A stretch of 64,000 nucleotides of DNA from Bacteroides sp. Its GTDB lineage: Bacteria; Bacillota; Clostridia; Oscillospirales; Acutalibacteraceae. The stretch spans positions 1-64,000 of the forward strand of contig JAMPEQ010000009.1 of assembly GCA_023665085.1 (NCBI GenBank), read 5' to 3'. Positions 60,778 through 64,000 of the stretch are shown here, one piece after another. The position numbers were made by a program, and so were the translations under genes. How positions within the stretch are numbered: position 1 is the stretch's first letter; each line of letters opens with the position of its first letter. The notes below the pieces were generated by a model, which worked only from the letters and a program-made list of their open reading frames with translations, had not been told where the DNA came from and searched no databases.

Positions 60778-61692
60778 TTATTGTTCAAAATCAGTATAAA
60801 TCTGCTTTGAGCTTATGGCAGGGGAGTATTGCCAGAAATCTATATGTCCGTCAGAGATAAAGTAGCTCAGAGGATCAGGCTTCGCGATATCGGAAAATGT
60901 TTCAACAATAACCAGCTTGATTTTCATTTTTTCTTCTATAACAGATTTTACAAATACTGCAACCTGCTGGCCGATAATGAGATTATCATGGGGCTCTGCA
61001 AGTCCTGCCAGATTTGGTGTGAGCTCAACAAAGACGCCATAATCCTCGATGCTTCTTACTACTCCTGTTGTAGTTTCTCCTGCCGAAAACTGATCGGAAT
61101 TCTGTTTCCATGTTCCCAGTAGTTCTTTTAGAGAAAAAGTCAGCTTTTCGGGTTCGCGCTTGCGTAAAACCACCTTTATGCTTTCACCCTCAATCAGTCT
61201 TTCGTTCGGATGGCTTATTCTTGATACCGACAGCATGTCGATAGGAATGAGAGCATTTATTCCTGCACCGATATCTATAAAAGCACCGAATCTTTCAAGA
61301 TGCGTTACTTTAGCATCAATTATGTCTCCCTCTGAAAGCAATGATAAATATTCGTCTATGCATTTCTGCTGAACTGCTCTGCGGGAAAGAATTGCTATGT
61401 AATTGTCATATATATCTTTTTCAAAACCTATAACGTTGAAGCAAACGGTTTTATTTACTTTTGAGATAAGAGCAATATCTCTTGTAGTGCCCTCTTCTAT
61501 GCCGACAGCACCCTCTGTTCTGGGAATTATTCCACGAATTCCCCCAAGGTCGACATGAAGATTGTGCTCGCGGTCACATAGCAGTACCTTTCCTTCAATG
61601 ATTTCATTATTCAGCATTGCCTTCTTTAATTCATCAACATCTTCAAATTTTCGGCAAAGGCTTTTATTATTCCCCTCCGGATAGAATTTCAT
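60778..61692 (-). CDS. S1 RNA-binding domain protein (short RpsA-like)
   Basis: A 304-residue protein with three S1/OB domains, at about 30-100, 115-190 and 205-275 (EGKVLLCDREHNLHVDLGGIRG; GDIIDAKVTHLERFGAFIDIGAG; AGETTTGVVRSIEDYGVFVELTP). In Firmicutes such short S1-like proteins bind RNA or ribosomes and are not equivalent to the six-domain S1 of Proteobacteria. The ATG at 61692 is chosen because the upstream extension is AT-rich and unlike coding sequence; the ribosome site (GTGAGTG) is weak. Confidence 0.82.
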   Translation of the reverse strand: MKFYPEGNNKSLCRKFEDVDELKKAMLNNEIIEGKVLLCDREHNLHVDLGGIRGIIPRTEGAVGIEEGTTRDIALISKVNKTVCFNVIGFEKDIYDNYIAILSRRAVQQKCIDEYLSLLSEGDIIDAKVTHLERFGAFIDIGAGINALIPIDMLSVSRISHPNERLIEGESIKVVLRKREPEKLTFSLKELLGTWKQNSDQFSAGETTTGVVRSIEDYGVFVELTPNLAGLAEPHDNLIIGQQVAVFVKSVIEEKMKIKLVIVETFSDIAKPDPLSYFISDGHIDFWQYSPAISSKQIYTDFEQ

Positions 61693-61895
61693 AACATCAC
61701 TCACTTTGTTAAAAACATTATTAATATAGACTGTTAAATATAAAAAAATAAAGGATTGCTTCAACGGTCTCTAAATTAAATGTATGCACGATAATTAAAG
61801 AAAATTACTCCTGTTTGACTTATGATGACGGTAATGCATAGAATAGATGTGGTGAAGAAAAATGAGATGTATTTATGTTAAAAATATAAATGATA
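61693..61895. other. AT-rich intergenic part upstream of adhE
   Basis: No gene seen. The 390-bp gap between the S1 gene and adhE contains the two Rex-like sites and the promoter listed separately; this first half holds only AT-rich sequence with occasional TTGTTAA half-sites (near 61707). Confidence 0.5.
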
Positions 61896-61913
61896 TTGTC
61901 AAGAAATTAACAA
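61896..61913. promoter_or_regulatory. Rex-like operator, distal adhE site
   Basis: TTGTCAA-GAAA-TTAACAA, one mismatch from the palindrome TTGTTAA-N4-TTAACAA. It is 147 bp (14 helical turns) upstream of the proximal site, so Rex dimers could loop the DNA. Confidence 0.65.
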
Positions 61914-62001
61914 TTAATAGCGTTTTAAATTAAATTTCATACAAAAATATTGTTATTTATTTGTCGTTTTTATTATAAATGCAGAAATTTGTTAAAAGAT
62001 A

Positions 62002-62030
62002 TTGATATTTAAATTAAATAAGATTATTAT
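62002..62030 (+). promoter_or_regulatory. adhE promoter
   Basis: TTGATA (62002-62007), 17-bp spacer, TATTAT (62025-62030). Initiation is expected near 62037, just before the proximal Rex-like site. Confidence 0.65.
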
Positions 62031-62042
62031 TATGACAACATA

Positions 62043-62060
62043 TTGTTAATAAATTAACAA
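62043..62060. promoter_or_regulatory. Perfect Rex operator, proximal adhE site
   Basis: TTGTTAA-TAAA-TTAACAA is an exact palindrome in the clostridial Rex consensus. It lies immediately downstream of the predicted transcription start and 25 bp before the ATG, a classical repression position. adhE is a known Rex target in Firmicutes. Confidence 0.85.
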
Positions 62061-62085
62061 ATATATTATCTATGGAGGCAAAATT

Positions 62086-64000
62086 ATGGCTAGAGAAATA
62101 ATTGACAGTGTTGAAAAGCTTGAAGCTGAGCTTGATAGAGTTCGTAAAGCTCAGGAGAAATTTTCAACATATACTCAGGAGCAGGTTGACAAGATTTTTC
62201 TTGCGGCAGCTAAAGCTGCAAATATGGCAAGAATTCCTCTTGCAAAAATGGCTGTTGAAGAAACAGGAATGGGTATCGTAGAGGATAAGATTATAAAGAA
62301 CCACTATGCTGCAGAGTATATTTATAATAAGTATAAAAACACAAAAACATGCGGTGTTATTGAGGAAAATAAGGCATTCGGTACAATGAAGGTTGCAGAT
62401 CCTATCGGTGTCATTGCTGCAGTTATTCCTACAACAAATCCAACATCAACTGCAATTTTCAAAACTCTTATAGCACTTAAGACAAGAAACGGAATTATTA
62501 TTTCTCCTCATCCAAGAGCAAAGCAGTCAACTGCTGCAGCAGCTAAGATTGTTCTTGATGCTGCTGTTGAGGCAGGTGCACCTGAAGGCATTATTTCATG
62601 GATCGATGCTCCGTCACTTGATATGACTAATCTTGTTATGAAGGAAGCTGATATCATTCTTGCTACAGGTGGTCCGGGCATGGTTAAGGCTGCTTATTCA
62701 AGCGGTAAGCCCGCTCTTGGTGTAGGTGCAGGTAATACTCCTGCAATCATTGATGAGAGTGCAGATATTCTTAAAGCTGTAAACTCAATCATTCATTCCA
62801 AGACTTTTGATAATGGTATGATTTGTGCTTCAGAGCAGTCATGCATTGTAGATAAGAAGATATATAAGGCTGTTCGCAAGGAGTTTGAAAACAGAGGATG
62901 TTATTTCCTTAAAGATAATGAAATTGAAAAGGTAAGAAAAACAATCATTATCAACGGTGCACTTAATGCAAAAATTGTTGGTCAGAAGCCTGTTACAATT
63001 GCTGCTCTTGCAGGTGTAAAAGTACCTGAAGAGACAAAGGTTCTTATCGGTGAGGTTGAAAGTGTAGATATCAGTGAGGAATTTGCTCACGAAAAGCTTT
63101 CTCCGGTTCTTGCCATGTATAAAAGTGAGAATTTTGAGGATGCACTTGCAAAGGCTGAACAGCTTATTGCTGACGGCGGTTATGGCCATACATCTTCTAT
63201 TTATCTTAATGAGACTACAGAGAGAGCTAAGATTGACGAGTTTGCAAAACGCATGAAAACCTGCCGTATTCTTGTAAACACACCATCATCATTTGGTGGT
63301 ATCGGTGATCTTTATAACTTCGATCTTGCTCCTTCACTTACACTCGGATGCGGCTCTTGGGGCGGAAACTCTGTATCTGAAAATGTTGGTGTTAAGCACC
63401 TTATTAATATCAAGACAGTTGCTGAAAGAAGGGAAAATATGCTTTGGTTCAGAGCACCTGAAAAGGTTTATATCAAAAAGGGATGCCTGCCTGTTGCTCT
63501 TGATGAGCTTGGCACAGTTTTGGGCAAGAAAAAGGTATTTATTGTAACCGACTCTTTCCTTTACAACAACGGCTATACTAAACCGATTACAGATAAGCTT
63601 GACTCAATGGGTATTACTCATTCAACATTTTTCAATGTTGCTCCAGATCCCACTCTTGCCTGTGCAAAAGAGGGTGTTGCTCAGATTAATGCATTCCAGC
63701 CTGACTGCATTATCGCAGTAGGCGGCGGTTCTGCAATGGATGCCGCTAAGATCATGTGGGTGCTTTATGAACATCCTGAAGCAGATTTCTTTGATTTGGC
63801 TATGAGATTTATGGATATCAGAAAGAGAGTTTATACATTCCCTAAAATGGGTGAAAAGGCATACTTCATTGCTGTTCCTACTTCTGCAGGTACAGGCTCA
63901 GAGGTTACTCCTTTCGCTGTAATTACTGATGAAAAGACAGGAACAAAATATCCTCTTGCAGACTATCAGCTTATGCCTAATATGGCAATTGTTGATGCCG
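62086..64000 (+). CDS. adhE: Bifunctional aldehyde/alcohol dehydrogenase, 3' end outside window
   Basis: About 638 residues are visible; a full AdhE is about 870. Residues 1-~440 are the CoA-acylating aldehyde dehydrogenase (catalytic cysteine in GMICASEQS; HEKLSPVLAMY; GGIGDLYN), and from ~450 on the iron-dependent alcohol dehydrogenase begins (VFIVTDSFLYNNGYT; AVGGGSAMDAAKI; VPTSAGTGSEVTPFAV). It converts acetyl-CoA to ethanol with two NADH and usually forms spirosomes. GGAGG lies 7 bases before the ATG. The reading frame is open to the window end, so this is a partial copy by boundary only. Confidence 0.96.
   Translation, partial: MAREIIDSVEKLEAELDRVRKAQEKFSTYTQEQVDKIFLAAAKAANMARIPLAKMAVEETGMGIVEDKIIKNHYAAEYIYNKYKNTKTCGVIEENKAFGTMKVADPIGVIAAVIPTTNPTSTAIFKTLIALKTRNGIIISPHPRAKQSTAAAAKIVLDAAVEAGAPEGIISWIDAPSLDMTNLVMKEADIILATGGPGMVKAAYSSGKPALGVGAGNTPAIIDESADILKAVNSIIHSKTFDNGMICASEQSCIVDKKIYKAVRKEFENRGCYFLKDNEIEKVRKTIIINGALNAKIVGQKPVTIAALAGVKVPEETKVLIGEVESVDISEEFAHEKLSPVLAMYKSENFEDALAKAEQLIADGGYGHTSSIYLNETTERAKIDEFAKRMKTCRILVNTPSSFGGIGDLYNFDLAPSLTLGCGSWGGNSVSENVGVKHLINIKTVAERRENMLWFRAPEKVYIKKGCLPVALDELGTVLGKKKVFIVTDSFLYNNGYTKPITDKLDSMGITHSTFFNVAPDPTLACAKEGVAQINAFQPDCIIAVGGGSAMDAAKIMWVLYEHPEADFFDLAMRFMDIRKRVYTFPKMGEKAYFIAVPTSAGTGSEVTPFAVITDEKTGTKYPLADYQLMPNMAIVDA

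Noticed and set aside
1-64000. CRISPR arrays, tRNAs, rRNAs, integrases or transposases
   Set aside because: I read both strands for regularly spaced repeats, GTTCRANNC-type tRNA arms and recombinase motifs and found none convincing; a tRNAscan or CRISPR search would settle it.

Overview
The window looks like chromosome from a low-GC, strictly anaerobic Clostridia, probably a Ruminococcus/Oscillospiraceae-type gut bacterium. Reasons: AT-rich intergenic DNA, strong GGAGG ribosome sites, sigma-A promoters with 17-bp spacers, a sodium/proton-pumping Rnf complex, a flavodiiron protein, AdhE, GTP-type PEP carboxykinase and Rex-type operators. The genus is an inference. No rRNA, tRNA, CRISPR, integrase or transposase was recognised.

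Region 1 (1-17320) is a cell-surface glycan locus. After two plus-strand genes (APH-like kinase, Nudix hydrolase), eleven minus-strand genes run from 17208 to 1693. The upstream part (17208-8136) encodes LicD, GT2/TagF-like, RmlA, RmlB, GT2, ATP-grasp/HAD and a DegT aminotransferase, which suggests a dTDP-amino-dideoxy sugar and its glycosyltransferases. The downstream part (7997-1693) has its own promoter. It encodes LicD, PEP mutase (with an N-terminal cytidylyltransferase), phosphonopyruvate decarboxylase and a 968-residue fusion of nucleotidyltransferase, iron alcohol dehydrogenase and LicD. Together these predict PEP -> phosphonopyruvate -> phosphonoacetaldehyde -> 2-hydroxyethylphosphonate -> CMP-activated form -> glycan.

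Region 2 (17450-22440) holds a leaderless-looking ClC transporter coupled to a GH30 glycosidase, two small regulators and a canonical TagF-type polymerase. Region 3 (22789-32095) is a flavin/electron-transfer block: rnfCDGEAB, a promoter-proximal lipoprotein with two FMN-binding-like repeats, and apbE/FMN-binding/NusG-II/Gx-transporter genes that resemble part of flavin-based extracellular electron transfer loci.

Region 4 (32157-37949) has an aldo/keto reductase and a ddl-DUF1934-argS-radical SAM operon. Region 5 (38070-41625) is an unrecognised five-gene membrane locus containing a sortase-fold protein that lacks the catalytic Cys and His. Region 6 (41900-47505) has a 3D/G5 cell-wall protein behind a structured leader, then glyS, a DUF975 protein and a flavodiiron protein.

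Region 7 (47942-53202) is a tightly overlapping six-gene operon. It combines a CooC-like nickel ATPase with a CXC motif, two 2-hydroxyacyl-CoA-dehydratase-family subunits, their ATP-dependent activator, a 52-residue membrane protein and a Cys-motif protein, behind a Rex-like operator. Its substrate is unknown. Region 8 (53300-64000) has polA, rimI, a membrane protein, tsaD, pckG, an S1-domain protein and adhE (cut by the window end), with two Rex-like operators upstream of adhE.

Dispersed intergenic repeats occur: two copies of a ~130-bp element and three copies of a 30-bp hairpin whose stem covaries.
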